Positions 35,808 to 49,009 are shown, counted from the first letter of the stretch. The stretch is 64,000 nt of DNA from Stakelama portus (GCF_003171655.1 NZ_QFZL01000001.1:744001-808000), one strand, 5' to 3'. Translations and numbers: made by a program. Notes: a model not told the origin generated them from the sequence alone.

Positions 35808-36244
35808 TGGTGCGGCGCACCCTGATCGGGATTGCCGTACTTGTGTTCGCCGCCGATGCTTATTGGTTTTTGAGCGGTCCGCTGGGATCTGACGGAAAGC
35901 AGGTGGAATGGTTGCTGTATATGCCTGAGCTTGAGTCGTATCAAACCGCACATCCGGAAAATTTCCTGACAGCTTCTGAGAGGTGGGACGAGCGCCTTCC
36001 GGCCGAAGCCGTAGTTACCGATCCCGACATTCTGGAGCCGATGATGCGGCACCGGGGGCGGGACACGTCGCCGCTGTTCGCGAGCCTGGTGGCGTGTCGC
36101 CCCGCGGCCGTTCAAATCGATAGTCGCGACGATGTCGTCGAAGACATGCCGCCGCGCTATATTGTCGCCGGCTCTCCCCATATTCGCACATGTATGCAGA
36201 AGGCGCTTCCTGCCGGGTACGTTGCCAAGGAACTAGCTGAGTAA
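35807..36244 (+). CDS. Small membrane-anchored hypothetical protein between carA and carB
   Basis: The ATG at 35807 overlaps the carA stop, and the frame runs to the TAA 1 bp before carB, giving 145 residues. An N-terminal hydrophobic helix ([19 protein letters not shown]) anchors a polar domain with two cysteines (SLVACRPAA and IRTCMQKA). I recognise no family. Tight packing within carAB implies co-translation, but nothing links it to carbamoyl phosphate. It may be a recent insertion: the sequence is visibly less GC-rich than carA or carB. Confidence 0.7.
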   Translation: MVRRTLIGIAVLVFAADAYWFLSGPLGSDGKQVEWLLYMPELESYQTAHPENFLTASERWDERLPAEAVVTDPDILEPMMRHRGRDTSPLFASLVACRPAAVQIDSRDDVVEDMPPRYIVAGSPHIRTCMQKALPAGYVAKELAE

Positions 36245-36245
36245 A

Positions 36246-39581
<3,336 letters not shown>

Positions 39582-39664
39582 TCCCCACAACCGGCGTTGA
39601 TGTGCGGGCGGCCCCATTGGGGGTCGGCTGGTGGAGGGGACGTCTCTAGACGAAGGACGAATTT

Positions 39665-40141
39665 ATGGCGACTGTCGACAAGATGCCGATGCTGGCCGAG
39701 GGCTATGACAAGCTCACGGCGGAGCTGAAACGGCTGAAGGCGGAACGCCCGTTGATTGTCGACGCGATCGAGGAAGCGCGCGCGCATGGCGATCTTTCGG
39801 AAAATGCCGAATATCACGCGGCAAAGGAGCGTCAGGGCCAGGTAGAGGCGACGATCGCCGATATCGAGGACAAGCTGTCGCGTGCGCAGGTGATCGACCC
39901 CACCGAGCTTTCGGGCGACAAGGTGATCTTTGGCGCGACCGTGACTCTGCTCGACGAAGACGACAAGCCGGTGCGCTATCAGATCGTCGGCCAGACCGAG
40001 GCGGATGCCAAGACCGGGCGGATCAGCTATAATTCGCCGCTCGGCCGCGCGCTGATCGGTCGCAAGGTCGATGACGAAGTCGAAGTGACGGTGCCGTCGG
40101 GCGACCGTTATTATCTGGTTTCGAAAATCGAATTCATCTGA
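39665..40141 (+). CDS. greA: Transcription elongation factor GreA
   Basis: GreA rescues backtracked RNA polymerase by stimulating transcript cleavage. The 158 residues show the N-terminal coiled coil with the catalytic acidic tip ([24 protein letters not shown]) and the C-terminal FKBP-like globular domain ([27 protein letters not shown]). It is 83 bp downstream of carB and 4 bp upstream of the rhomboid gene, with which it is probably co-transcribed. Confidence 0.97.
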   Translation: MATVDKMPMLAEGYDKLTAELKRLKAERPLIVDAIEEARAHGDLSENAEYHAAKERQGQVEATIADIEDKLSRAQVIDPTELSGDKVIFGATVTLLDEDDKPVRYQIVGQTEADAKTGRISYNSPLGRALIGRKVDDEVEVTVPSGDRYYLVSKIEFI

Positions 40142-40145
40142 TCCG

Positions 40146-40787
40146 ATGCCGTGGCGGATAGCTTCGGCGACGGGATGGCTTGTGCTGGTCACTTCGGTGA
40201 TCAGCCTGCTCGTCATCCTGTTTGACCGCACCGGCTATTCTGCGATCTATGGCGGATTCATTCCCGCCCGCATCAGTGCGCCGCTTCCCGAGGGGTATTC
40301 GGCGTTGCCGGTATGGCTGACGCCGCTTAGCTGCACCTTCCTGCATGCAGGATATCTGCATCTGGGCATGAACATGCTGATGCTTGCCTTCACCGGCAGG
40401 GAGAGCGAGCGAGCCCTTGGCCCGAAGGGGCTGCTGATCCTGTACGTTGTTGGGGCCTATGCTTCTGCTGCGGCGCAATGGGCGATCGATCCGCTGGCGG
40501 TAACCCCGATGGTGGGTGCAAGCGGCGCTGCATCTGCGGTTGTCGGCGCCTATTCGATTCTGTTCGGTCGCATGGCCGCTGAACGGGTCAAGGCCATCGG
40601 GCCGATTCCTGCAGCGGTGGTCCATGTCCTTTGGCTCGCCATTGCCTGGACCGCAGTCAATTTGCTGATGTGGTGGGCGTTTGTCGGTGAGGGGCTGCAG
40701 ATTGCAGCCGCCGCGCATATCGGCGGGTTCATCGCAGGATTGATTCTTGCCCGACCGTTGCTGTCCTGGCGGTGGCGGCGCGCCTGA
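40146..40787 (+). CDS. Rhomboid-family intramembrane serine protease
   Basis: A 213-residue, six-helix rhomboid that would cleave substrates within the membrane. The catalytic serine is Ser126 in MVGASGAASAV, the partner is His191 in AAHIGGFIAGL, and the L1-region pattern TFLHAGYLHLGMNMLML holds the oxyanion His/Asn. All key residues are intact. It starts 4 bp after greA. Substrates are unknown. Confidence 0.92.
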   Translation: MPWRIASATGWLVLVTSVISLLVILFDRTGYSAIYGGFIPARISAPLPEGYSALPVWLTPLSCTFLHAGYLHLGMNMLMLAFTGRESERALGPKGLLILYVVGAYASAAAQWAIDPLAVTPMVGASGAASAVVGAYSILFGRMAAERVKAIGPIPAAVVHVLWLAIAWTAVNLLMWWAFVGEGLQIAAAAHIGGFIAGLILARPLLSWRWRRA

Positions 40788-40797
40788 ACGGCGCGCC
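40777..40797. terminator. Hairpin at the rhomboid/DUF4170 convergent junction
   Basis: GGCGCGCC (40777-40784) and GGCGCGCC (40790-40797) pair around TGAAC, which contains the rhomboid stop. The stem is 8 bp and pure GC. No T-tract follows; it is a likely but atypical terminator. Confidence 0.45.
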
Positions 40798-40809
40798 AGG
40801 CCGCAAGCC

Positions 40810-41031
40810 TCAGGCCGAAGGATCCAGATCGGGTTCCAGCAGCCGGTGCAGATGGACGATGACATATTTCATCTCGGCATCGTCCACCGTGCGCTGTGCC
40901 GCGCCGCGCCATGCCTTTTCGGCGCTGGAATAATCGGGAAAGATGCCGACGACATCGAGCGATTTTTCGTCGAAATCGAGGCCGGTCGGATCCTTCACGC
41001 GTCCGCCGAACACCAGATGCAGTTTGCTCAT
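40810..41031 (-). CDS. DUF4170 family protein
   Basis: A 73-residue soluble protein matching DUF4170 (start MSKLHLVFGGRVKDPTGLDF; core VGIFPDYSSAEKAWRGAAQRTVDDAEMKYVIVHLHRLLEP). The family is small, alphaproteobacterial and uncharacterised. It is convergent with the rhomboid gene and lies 96 bp downstream of the stress-type operon on the same strand, possibly with its own promoter. Confidence 0.85.
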   Translation of the reverse strand: MSKLHLVFGGRVKDPTGLDFDEKSLDVVGIFPDYSSAEKAWRGAAQRTVDDAEMKYVIVHLHRLLEPDLDPSA

Positions 41032-41127
41032 ATATAACCTCCGGGAGATGATTGGGATGCAGCCCCGTTTCCCGAAGCGTCTAGCTGTTGCGGTGCGGCA
41101 TGCAATCCCGGAAGCGTCCTTAGAGGA

Positions 41128-41478
41128 TTAATCCGCCTTCGCAGCGGCCTTTTTCGCGGCCCCGGCGGCGGATTCCAGGATATGCGTGACGGTTTCGCGC
41201 GCCGTGTCCTTTGCCGGCAACAGCTGATTGAGCTCGGCCTTGCCCGCGTCGCGTGCGGTTTCGACCGCAGCTTTCGCACCATCGGCAAGCCGCTTGCCGA
41301 CCGGGGCGAGCAATTCCTTCTCCTTGCTGTGGCGCGGGATCAGCATCCCGATCAGGACACCCACCGCCACACCGCCGGCCAGCAGGGCCAGCGGGTTTTC
41401 ACCGGCGGATTCGGCAGTCTGGCGGGCACGCTCGCGGGCGTTGCCGATCACGTTCTTGCTGTTGGTCGCATCGCTCAT
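41128..41478 (-). CDS. Small single-helix membrane protein of the stress-type operon
   Basis: The 116-residue product has a polar N-terminus (MSDATNSKNVIGNARERARQTAESAGENP), one transmembrane or glycine-zipper helix (LALLAGGVAVGVLIGMLIP), and an Ala/Lys/Glu-rich amphipathic C-terminal half. The pattern resembles DUF883/YtxH-type envelope proteins. It follows the DUF3618-like gene by 27 bp and is the last of four co-directional genes. Confidence 0.75.
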   Translation of the reverse strand: MSDATNSKNVIGNARERARQTAESAGENPLALLAGGVAVGVLIGMLIPRHSKEKELLAPVGKRLADGAKAAVETARDAGKAELNQLLPAKDTARETVTHILESAAGAAKKAAAKAD

Positions 41479-41505
41479 CGCAGCATTCCTTTCATTCGAT
41501 AGTAT

Positions 41506-41796
41506 CTAACGCGACGATGTGTCGTCGGTTGCATGTTCGATCTTGCGTCGGGCCAGCCTGCGCCCGATCAGACGGCGCGAAAGCAGCAGGCCGATCGCAC
41601 CAGCCGCCGTCGCGATGGCCAGCGGATGCCTGCGCACCATCGATCGCGCCTTGTCCTTCGCGCTTCCCATCGCATCCTGGGCGATGGTGGCGGGCGACAG
41701 CCGCGTCTTGACGGTGTCGAGCGTTGCCAGAAACTGCTGTTTCGCGTTGCGCGAGCGCAGTTCGGCAAGCGCGACGTCGCGTGCATCTTCGCTCAT
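41506..41796 (-). CDS. DUF3618-like small membrane protein
   Basis: The start is the ATG at 41796, overlapping the stop of the upstream gene (ATGA), giving 96 residues. The N-terminal half, AELRSRNAKQQFLATLDTVKTRLSPATIAQDAMGSAKDKA, resembles the repeat-like helix of DUF3618. A short hydrophobic helix (LAIATAAGAIGLLLSRRLI) and a basic tail follow. It probably associates with the inner membrane; analogous in position to E. coli YqjK. Confidence 0.7.
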   Translation of the reverse strand: MSEDARDVALAELRSRNAKQQFLATLDTVKTRLSPATIAQDAMGSAKDKARSMVRRHPLAIATAAGAIGLLLSRRLIGRRLARRKIEHATDDTSSR

Positions 41797-42146
41797 GGCT
41801 GTTTCTCGTCCCGGGGGCGAAGCGCCGCCATGATCCGGTTCCGCGCGAATATCGCGAGCCCGTAAATGCCGCCGCCGCAAAGCCCGATCACCAGCATGGT
41901 GGCGAACCCGGGCGGCATGATGAAGGACAGGCTGAAAATCATCCCGACGATCAGCCCGACCAGCGTTGCAAAGCCCAGCATCGCCGCAACGACGCCGGCA
42001 ATGATGCCGTTGCGCGCCAGCGCCAGCCGCTCTGCGGCGAGCATCCGGTAATAGTCGAATTCGGCGCGGCCATAGCTTTTGCCGTCCTCGACAAGCCGCG
42101 CGAACAGAGTGCCGATGCTTTCGTCGTCGGGATCAATTGATGCCAC
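41793..42146 (-). CDS. Phage-holin-family (DUF1469/YqjE-like) membrane protein
   Basis: I use the GTG at 42146, which has GGGGGGA upstream, giving 117 residues; longer starts would run into the preceding gene. Two adjacent transmembrane helices (about residues 45-95, IIAGVVAAMLGFATLVGLIVGMIFSLSFIMPPGFATMLVIGL) follow an amphipathic segment, as in YqjE/holin superfamily III proteins. It is not a phage gene here: it sits between DUF883-like and DUF3618-like genes, mirroring the order yqjD-yqjE-yqjK. Confidence 0.8.
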   Translation of the reverse strand: MASIDPDDESIGTLFARLVEDGKSYGRAEFDYYRMLAAERLALARNGIIAGVVAAMLGFATLVGLIVGMIFSLSFIMPPGFATMLVIGLCGGGIYGLAIFARNRIMAALRPRDEKQP

Positions 42147-42165
42147 GCTTCCCCCCGCAGCCTCT

Positions 42166-42708
42166 TCAGGCCTTGTCGGCGTGGGAAACGGCGTCGATCC
42201 CGGACTTGAGCAGTCGCGCGACGACGAAGCCAAGCGCGGCGGCGGTACCGACTGCGATCGCCGGGCTCTTCTTCACGAACGCGCTGGCATCGGCGATCAG
42301 ATCATCGACTTCCTTCCCGCGCAGCTGATCGGAAAATCCCGAAATGCCTTCGGCGGCGGAACGCGCATATTTGCCATATTGCGGGCCCAGTTTTTCGTCG
42401 ACATCGCCTGCGGCGCTGGTCATCAGCCGCGCAAATTCGTCGAGCGCGCCGGTTGCGCGCTGCTTGCCTTCATCGGCAAAGCCGCGTGCGCGATCGGCGG
42501 CCTGATTGCCGATCTTGCTGGCTTCATCCTTGATGCTGTCCTTTGCGCTGCGCTTGCCGGCGCCATCCTTGAGCGGCGCTTCGGCGGTCGCCTTGTCGGC
42601 GTCGGCCGGCGTCTTGGGGGCCTTGGCCCCTGCCTTTGCCGTACGCGAAGTGGCTCCAGCCTTGATCGGCTCAGCCGGAATTGCCTCGGGGGTTTTGTCG
42701 TCCGCCAT
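42166..42708 (-). CDS. DUF883/YqjD-like envelope stress protein
   Basis: A 180-residue protein with a low-complexity Ala/Lys/Pro N-terminus (~residues 1-60), a helical middle (KDEASKIGNQAADRARGFADEGKQRATGALDEFARLM), and one C-terminal membrane helix (AIAVGTAAALGFVVARLLKSG). This resembles the YqjD/ElaB family, which is C-tail anchored and stationary-phase induced in E. coli. It is the first gene of the four-gene operon and lies 28 bp from an EcfG-type promoter. The N-terminal repeat-like composition makes its exact family uncertain. Confidence 0.75.
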   Translation of the reverse strand: MADDKTPEAIPAEPIKAGATSRTAKAGAKAPKTPADADKATAEAPLKDGAGKRSAKDSIKDEASKIGNQAADRARGFADEGKQRATGALDEFARLMTSAAGDVDEKLGPQYGKYARSAAEGISGFSDQLRGKEVDDLIADASAFVKKSPAIAVGTAAALGFVVARLLKSGIDAVSHADKA

Positions 42709-42735
42709 TGCTCAGCCCTTTCCAGTGTTTCGATC

Positions 42736-42763
42736 AACAACCATGGCGCGCGTAACGAGTTCC
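42736..42763 (-). promoter_or_regulatory. General-stress (EcfG-type) promoter of the YqjD/YqjE-like operon
   Basis: On the minus strand GGAAC (42763-42759) is followed, after 17 bp, by GTTGTT (42741-42736). This matches the alphaproteobacterial EcfG consensus GGAAC-N16/17-GTT. The start codon is 27 bp further on. The operon content (YqjD/YqjE-like) is what such a promoter is expected to control. Confidence 0.7.
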
Positions 42764-42844
42764 CGCGTGCCTGCAATTGCCGAGCGCGGTCGAAGCCGAT
42801 AAGGCGCCTTTCGTTTCGACCGACGATCCGCCTTCTCTACGTAG

Positions 42845-44131
<1,287 letters not shown>

Positions 44132-44203
44132 TCCTTCGGGTTCAGCGGGGGTTCCGTATCACTACTGCTTGATTAAAATCGATAGTTAAGCAAGAATCAG
44201 GGT

Positions 44204-44515
44204 ATGTCGCGTATCTCGCCCTTTCGTTCGATCCTCCGGCGCGCCGGGTTTCCGGCCCTGGCGCTGATCGCCATGGCTTTTTTCGGCTATTATGCCGTGC
44301 TGGGCCCGAACGGCGCGCTGGCGCATCCTGAAGTGCGCCAGCAACTCGAAGCGCGACAGGCGGAATATGCCCAGCTCGACCGTCAGCGTGCAGAGCTCAA
44401 GAACCGGGTCGACCTGCTCGACCCGAAGGGCGCGGACCCCGATCTGGTGGACGAGCTGGCACGCAAGAAGCTCAATGTGGCCCGGCCGGACGAAATCATC
44501 GTTCCGCTGGATTAA
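44204..44515 (+). CDS. FtsB/DivIC-family septum formation initiator
   Basis: A 103-residue bitopic division protein. One N-terminal transmembrane helix (~residues 14-33, AGFPALALIAMAFFGYYAVLG) is followed by a periplasmic coiled coil (VRQQLEARQAEYAQLDRQRAELKNRVDLL). The C-terminal segment ending RPDEIIVPLD is typical. FtsB joins FtsL and FtsQ at the divisome. It lies between eno and pdhA, a common alphaproteobacterial position. Confidence 0.9.
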   Translation: MSRISPFRSILRRAGFPALALIAMAFFGYYAVLGPNGALAHPEVRQQLEARQAEYAQLDRQRAELKNRVDLLDPKGADPDLVDELARKKLNVARPDEIIVPLD

Positions 44516-44643
44516 CAGGGGCTAACGCTTTTCCGCCGGACTTCGCCGTGATGCACGGACCCGTTTTCGTCAAAGCGGTGAAGCCGCCGCTGCGCAGCGA
44601 TTGTCATTCTTGCAATCGATCGTGTTTTGAACGCATGCCGTGA

Positions 44644-44683
44644 ATATGCGTTGACGTTGCGTCACGCGTAGCGAAACGCATAT
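44644..44683. promoter_or_regulatory. Nested inverted repeats upstream of pdhA
   Basis: ATATGCGTT (44644-44652) and AACGCATAT (44675-44683) are perfect 9-bp inverted arms 22 bp apart. Between them, sharing one base with the left arm, is TGACGTTGCGTCA (44652-44664), itself a palindrome with 5-bp arms. The set lies 39-78 bp before the pdhA GTG, inside the 206-bp spacer. It is a likely operator region; the regulator is unknown. The remainder of the spacer shows no gene. Confidence 0.6.
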
Positions 44684-44721
44684 ACGCACCAATTCTTCCC
44701 AACAGGGACGCGAGGATATCT

Positions 44722-45771
44722 GTGGCAAAAACCCCGGCGACACGCCGCAAAAGTGAACCAGCCAAACCCAACCGCGAACGGCCGAACGAACCGGAGCGGT
44801 ACAAGGCCGATAAGGACGAGCTGCTTGAGCTGTACAAGCGCATGCTGCTTATCCGGCGATTCGAGGAAAAGGCGGGGCAGCTCTACGGCCTGGGTCTGAT
44901 CGGGGGCTTCTGCCACCTCTATATCGGTCAGGAAGCGGTTGCGGTCGGCCTGCAATCGGCGCTGGATCACGAAAAGGATTCGGTGATCACCGGCTATCGC
45001 GATCATGGCCATATGCTCGCTTACGGCATCGACCCCAAGCTGATCATGGCAGAGCTTACCGGCCGCGAGGCGGGTATCTCGAAGGGCAAGGGCGGGTCGA
45101 TGCACATGTTCTCGACCGAGCATAAATTCTATGGCGGTCACGGCATTGTCGGCGCGCAGGTTGCGCTGGGTACGGGCCTGGCTTTCGCGCACAAGTACAA
45201 TGAAGATGGCGGGATCACGCTCGCCTATTTCGGCGACGGTGCGGCCAATCAGGGTCAGGTGTACGAAAGCTTCAACATGGCCGAGCTGTGGAAGCTGCCG
45301 ATCGTTTATGTGATCGAAAACAACCAATACGCCATGGGCACCAGCGTCAATCGCTCCTCGGCGGAGGATCAGCTGTATCGTCGCGGCGAAAGCTTCCGGA
45401 TTCCGGGGATTCAGGTCGACGGCATGGACGTGCTGGCGGCGCGCGGCGCGGCCGAGGAAGCGCTTGCCTGGGTGCGCGCGGGCAAGGGTCCGATTATCCT
45501 CGAGATGAAGACCTATCGCTATCGCGGCCACTCGATGTCCGATCCGGCCAAATATCGCAGCCGCGAGGAAGTGCAGTCGGTGCGTGAGAAATCCGACCCG
45601 ATCGAACATGCCAAGCGCGAGCTGGAGGCGGCCGGCGTCACCGAGGACGAACTCAAGACGCTGGAAAAGGAAATCCGCAAGATCGTGAACGAATCGGCCG
45701 ATTTCGCCGAAACGACGCCCGAACCCGATCCGAGCGAACTTTATACCGACGTGCTGGTGGAGAGCTATTGA
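44722..45771 (+). CDS. pdhA: Pyruvate dehydrogenase E1 component, alpha subunit
   Basis: E1-alpha binds thiamine diphosphate and decarboxylates pyruvate with E1-beta. The 349-residue protein shows the cofactor motif [34 protein letters not shown] (GDG...NN) and the phosphorylation-loop-like [16 protein letters not shown] basic, proline-rich N-terminus precedes the fold. It starts with GTG after GAGG. pdhB follows 1 bp after its stop, so the subunits are made in step. Confidence 0.97.
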   Translation: MAKTPATRRKSEPAKPNRERPNEPERYKADKDELLELYKRMLLIRRFEEKAGQLYGLGLIGGFCHLYIGQEAVAVGLQSALDHEKDSVITGYRDHGHMLAYGIDPKLIMAELTGREAGISKGKGGSMHMFSTEHKFYGGHGIVGAQVALGTGLAFAHKYNEDGGITLAYFGDGAANQGQVYESFNMAELWKLPIVYVIENNQYAMGTSVNRSSAEDQLYRRGESFRIPGIQVDGMDVLAARGAAEEALAWVRAGKGPIILEMKTYRYRGHSMSDPAKYRSREEVQSVREKSDPIEHAKRELEAAGVTEDELKTLEKEIRKIVNESADFAETTPEPDPSELYTDVLVESY

Positions 45772-45772
45772 G

Positions 45773-47173
45773 ATGGCAGTCGAGATCAAAATGCCGGCGC
45801 TGTCGCCCACCATGGAAGAAGGCACGCTGGCCAAATGGCTGGTGAAGGAAGGCGACACGGTTTCTTCCGGCGACATCATGGCCGAGATCGAAACCGACAA
45901 GGCGACGATGGAATTCGAAGCCGTCGATGAAGGCACGATCGCGAAGATCATGGTCGAGGCCGGGACCGACAATGTGAAGGTCGGCACGGTCATCGCGCTG
46001 ATCGCCGAAGAGGGCGAGGATGCCGCCAGCGTCGAAGCGCCCAAGGCAGAGGAAAAGCCCGAAGCCGCCGCCGAGGAACCCGCGCCCAAGGACGCGGCAG
46101 GCAAGCCCGAGCCGAAGGAAACCGGCACGGCACAGCTGGCGGACGTAAAACCGCAGGCGCGCGATCCCGAAGTGCCCGAAGGTACCGAGATGGTGAAGGT
46201 CACGGTCCGCGAAGCGCTGCGCGACGCAATGGCCGAGGAAATGCGCGCCGATCCGCGCGTGTTCGTGATGGGCGAGGAAGTCGCCGAATATCAGGGCGCG
46301 TACAAGGTGACGCAGGGCCTGCTGGAGGAGTTCGGCGCCAAGCGCGTGATCGACACGCCGATCACCGAATATGGCTTTGCCGGGGTCGGCACCGGCGCGG
46401 CGATGGGCGGGCTGAAGCCGATCGTCGAGTTCATGACGTTCAATTTCGCGATGCAGGCGATCGACCACATCATCAATTCGGCCGCGAAAACCAATTACAT
46501 GTCGGGCGGTCAGATGCGCTGCCCGATCGTGTTCCGCGGTCCCAACGGTGCGGCAAGCCGTGTCGCGGCGCAGCACAGCCAGAATTACGGCCCCTGGTAT
46601 GCCAGCGTGCCGGGCCTGATCGTGATCGCGCCCTATGACGCCGCCGACGCCAAGGGGCTGCTCAAGGCGGCGATCCGCAGCGAGGATCCGGTCGTGTTTC
46701 TCGAAAACGAACTGATGTACGGGCGCAGCTTCGAAATTCCGAAGATCGACGATTTCGTCCTGCCGATCGGCAAGGCGCGGATCGTGCGGCCGGGCAGCGA
46801 CGTGACGATCGTTTCCTATTCGATCGGCGTCGGCGTTGCGCTGGAGGCGGCGGAAACGCTGGCGGGTGAGGGGATCGAGGCCGAAGTCATCGATCTGCGC
46901 ACGCTGCGTCCGCTCGACAAGGCAACGGTGCTCGAAAGCCTGAAGAAGACCAACCGCATGGTGGTGGTCGAGGAAGGCTGGCCGGTCTGTTCGATCGCCA
47001 GCGAGATCAGCACGATCGCAATGGAAGAGGGGTTCGACGACCTCGACGCGCCGGTGCTGCGCGTCACCAATGTCGACGTGCCGCTTCCCTATGCCGCCAA
47101 TCTCGAAAAAATCGCCATCGTCGATGCGACGCGCGTGGTCGAGGCCGTGAAAAAGGTCACCTACACCGCATAA
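45773..47173 (+). CDS. pdhB: Pyruvate dehydrogenase E1 component, beta subunit with lipoyl domain
   Basis: This is the E1-beta subunit carrying an extra N-terminal lipoyl domain (~residues 1-80, lipoylated lysine Lys43 in [13 protein letters not shown]). An Ala/Pro/Glu-rich linker (~85-130) joins it to the transketolase-like core ([39 protein letters not shown]) and the C-terminal domain. The lipoyl-E1-beta fusion is characteristic of alphaproteobacteria. The E2 and E3 genes are not in the window. Confidence 0.97.
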   Translation: MAVEIKMPALSPTMEEGTLAKWLVKEGDTVSSGDIMAEIETDKATMEFEAVDEGTIAKIMVEAGTDNVKVGTVIALIAEEGEDAASVEAPKAEEKPEAAAEEPAPKDAAGKPEPKETGTAQLADVKPQARDPEVPEGTEMVKVTVREALRDAMAEEMRADPRVFVMGEEVAEYQGAYKVTQGLLEEFGAKRVIDTPITEYGFAGVGTGAAMGGLKPIVEFMTFNFAMQAIDHIINSAAKTNYMSGGQMRCPIVFRGPNGAASRVAAQHSQNYGPWYASVPGLIVIAPYDAADAKGLLKAAIRSEDPVVFLENELMYGRSFEIPKIDDFVLPIGKARIVRPGSDVTIVSYSIGVGVALEAAETLAGEGIEAEVIDLRTLRPLDKATVLESLKKTNRMVVVEEGWPVCSIASEISTIAMEEGFDDLDAPVLRVTNVDVPLPYAANLEKIAIVDATRVVEAVKKVTYTA

Positions 47174-47201
47174 GGCGTAGGTGAACAAATTCGGTTTGCG
47201 T

Positions 47202-47270
47202 TGAACCTGTCGAAGCGCCGTTCTTGCTTGCGTCACCGCCAGAGAGAATGGCAGCGCTTCGACAGGTTCA
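47202..47270. repeat. REP-like palindrome between pdhB and cdd
   Basis: TGAACCTGTCGAAGCGC (47202-47218) and its exact inverted copy (47254-47270) form a perfect 17-bp stem with a 35-nt loop. It lies between convergent genes and may also act as a transcription barrier. It shares the CCTGTCGAAG core with the copies at 3963 and 52846. Confidence 0.85.
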
Positions 47271-47284
47271 GCGCGAGCGGGGAA

Positions 47285-47740
47285 TTATGCCAGCCCAAGA
47301 TCCGCAGGCCCGAAGGCATGCGGTAGCAGCTCCGACAAGCGATAGGTCGCAATCGCATCGCCTTCCGCCGCCGCACAATGGACCGGCAGATCGAGCCCGG
47401 CCATCTGCGCAACTTCGTTGAGGATCTGACGGCAGCGTCCGCACGGGCTGACGACCGCATCGCCGCGCATCGTGCCGTCCGCGTCCATCGCACCGCCGGT
47501 CACTGCAACGGCGACGATCTCGCGCATCCGGCCCTGTGCATTGGCAGCGGCCACCGCCACCGTTTCGGCGCATAGCGACAGGCCATAGCTGGCATTTTCG
47601 AAATTCGTACCGGTCAGGATATCGCCGTCCTGCATCAGCAGGGCAGCGCCCACCGCAAAGCGCGAATAGGGTGCATGGGCATGCATGGCGGCATTTCGTG
47701 CGGCAGCGACAAGCGCGGCAATTTCGGGAGTCATGGTCAT
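47285..47740 (-). CDS. cdd: Cytidine deaminase
   Basis: Cdd deaminates cytidine and deoxycytidine in pyrimidine salvage. The 151-residue protein has zinc ligand Cys57 and catalytic Glu59 in LCAETVAVAAA, plus Cys100 and Cys103 in SPCGRCRQIL. The substrate-binding FENASYGLS precedes these. The ATG at 47740 overlaps the stop of the GH25-like gene (ATGA), which fixes the start and implies coupling. Confidence 0.95.
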   Translation of the reverse strand: MTMTPEIAALVAAARNAAMHAHAPYSRFAVGAALLMQDGDILTGTNFENASYGLSLCAETVAVAAANAQGRMREIVAVAVTGGAMDADGTMRGDAVVSPCGRCRQILNEVAQMAGLDLPVHCAAAEGDAIATYRLSELLPHAFGPADLGLA

Positions 47741-48447
47741 GGTGCCGGGGCGATCACGTTCCAGTTGAGGGCGCCGGTCACGCCCTTTGCGTGCCGGAAG
47801 CGATTGGCCTGCCACAGCGTCCAGCCCCGCGCCAGATAATCGGGCGGAAAAAAGGTGCCGACCGCCCATAGCCGGTTGGGAAAGGCCTCGCTGATTCGAT
47901 AGCGATCCTCGAATCGCTTCGAAATGCGCAGGATCGGCGTCTTGCCGAGATGGCTTTCGGTTGCGCGCAACAGCGTCTGCAGTTCGGTGAGAACCACTTG
48001 CCGGTCGGGCCGCGCAGTACAATCGCGATGAAAGTCGAGATCGATCGCGGCGGGAAGCTGCGCGCCGCGGCGCGGCACGGTGGTGACGAAATTCGCGGCC
48101 TGATCCGATGCGAGCTGGCACAGCGAATAGATATGGATCGCGCCGCGCGGGATCTCCGCTTCATACATGCCCTGCCAGTTTGCGGCGAAGCGATCGTCGC
48201 GAACCGCCGCTCCCATCGTCGCGCGGGCATAGGCGAAGCGGGCGCCGGCCGCCTTCAGCGCAAACCATTGGATGCGGCCCTGCGCAGCGCTCACATCGAC
48301 GCCCTGCACGGGAAATGCCCGCTCGGCCGGACGCCAGTTGAGGAGAAACAGCCAGGCGGCGAGCCCGATCAGCGCGAGCGCGAGCGCGATGCCCGAAACC
48401 ACGCGCAGCCGCCGTGCCACGATGCGCGGCGCCACCATGCGGCTCAT
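47737..48447 (-). CDS. GH25 (lysozyme-like) family protein, membrane anchored, with altered active site
   Basis: The 236-residue protein has an N-terminal transmembrane helix (~residues 17-37) followed by a GH25-type TIM barrel: VQGVDVSAAQGRIQW, FAYARATMG and LWQANRF. Family enzymes cut peptidoglycan glycan chains. Here the usual D-x-E pair reads DLD in AAIDLDFHRDC, and the terminal catalytic aspartate region reads GALNWN. Activity may therefore be reduced, changed or lost. The start overlaps the UPF0262 stop (ATGA), and its own stop overlaps cdd. Confidence 0.85.
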   Translation of the reverse strand: MSRMVAPRIVARRLRVVSGIALALALIGLAAWLFLLNWRPAERAFPVQGVDVSAAQGRIQWFALKAAGARFAYARATMGAAVRDDRFAANWQGMYEAEIPRGAIHIYSLCQLASDQAANFVTTVPRRGAQLPAAIDLDFHRDCTARPDRQVVLTELQTLLRATESHLGKTPILRISKRFEDRYRISEAFPNRLWAVGTFFPPDYLARGWTLWQANRFRHAKGVTGALNWNVIAPAP

Positions 48448-48926
48448 CCCTTGATATGGAGTACGCAGATGAGCGTGAACAGCCGCCGTGCGGTATCGAA
48501 ATCGACATCGATCTTGCCGTCGAGGCGCTCCTTGAGCATCTCCGACGCTTCGTTGTGGACACCGCGCCGGGCCATGTCGACGGTTTCGATCTGTTGCGGC
48601 GTCGCCGCGCGAAGCGCCCGGTAATAGCTGTCGCAGATCGCGAAATATTCGCGAATCGGCCGGCGGAAGCGCGCCAGGCCCAGCACATGCGTTTCCAGAT
48701 GGCTGCGGTCCTCGCGCAGGATGTCGATCACCAGCCGCCCTTCCTCGACGCGCAAGTGAATGCGATAGGGGCCGGTATAGCCGTCGGGATGCTCGCGCTG
48801 CGGCGCAAAATGATTGTGTTCGAGCAGATCGCGAATCGCCACGCGCCGTTCCTGCTCGATATCGTCGGAGCGGCGAATGATGCTCCCTTCGTCGAGCGTC
48901 ACTTCAATGATGCGCGTATCACTCAT
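48444..48926 (-). CDS. UPF0262 family protein
   Basis: A 160-residue conserved alphaproteobacterial protein of unknown function (RIIEVTLDEGSIIRRSDDIEQERRVAIRDLLEHNHF at the start; LARFRRPIREYFAICDSYYRAL in the middle). It is soluble, with no membrane helix. I choose the ATG at 48926; an in-frame ATG at 48953 is possible. It heads a tightly coupled UPF0262/GH25-like/cdd operon and is divergent from dnaB, 83 bp away. Confidence 0.88.
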   Translation of the reverse strand: MSDTRIIEVTLDEGSIIRRSDDIEQERRVAIRDLLEHNHFAPQREHPDGYTGPYRIHLRVEEGRLVIDILREDRSHLETHVLGLARFRRPIREYFAICDSYYRALRAATPQQIETVDMARRGVHNEASEMLKERLDGKIDVDFDTARRLFTLICVLHIKG

Positions 48927-49009
48927 GTCCAGCGCAGCTATCGGAGTAATCATCGCTTTCCACAAGCCCGGTGCATTGATGCGCCGTGCGGATTGCGCGA
49001 CAAGGGACC

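Noticed and set aside
41793..42146. Holin-like gene as a sign of a prophage
   Set aside because: It sits in a YqjD/YqjE/YqjK-like operon and no other phage gene is present.
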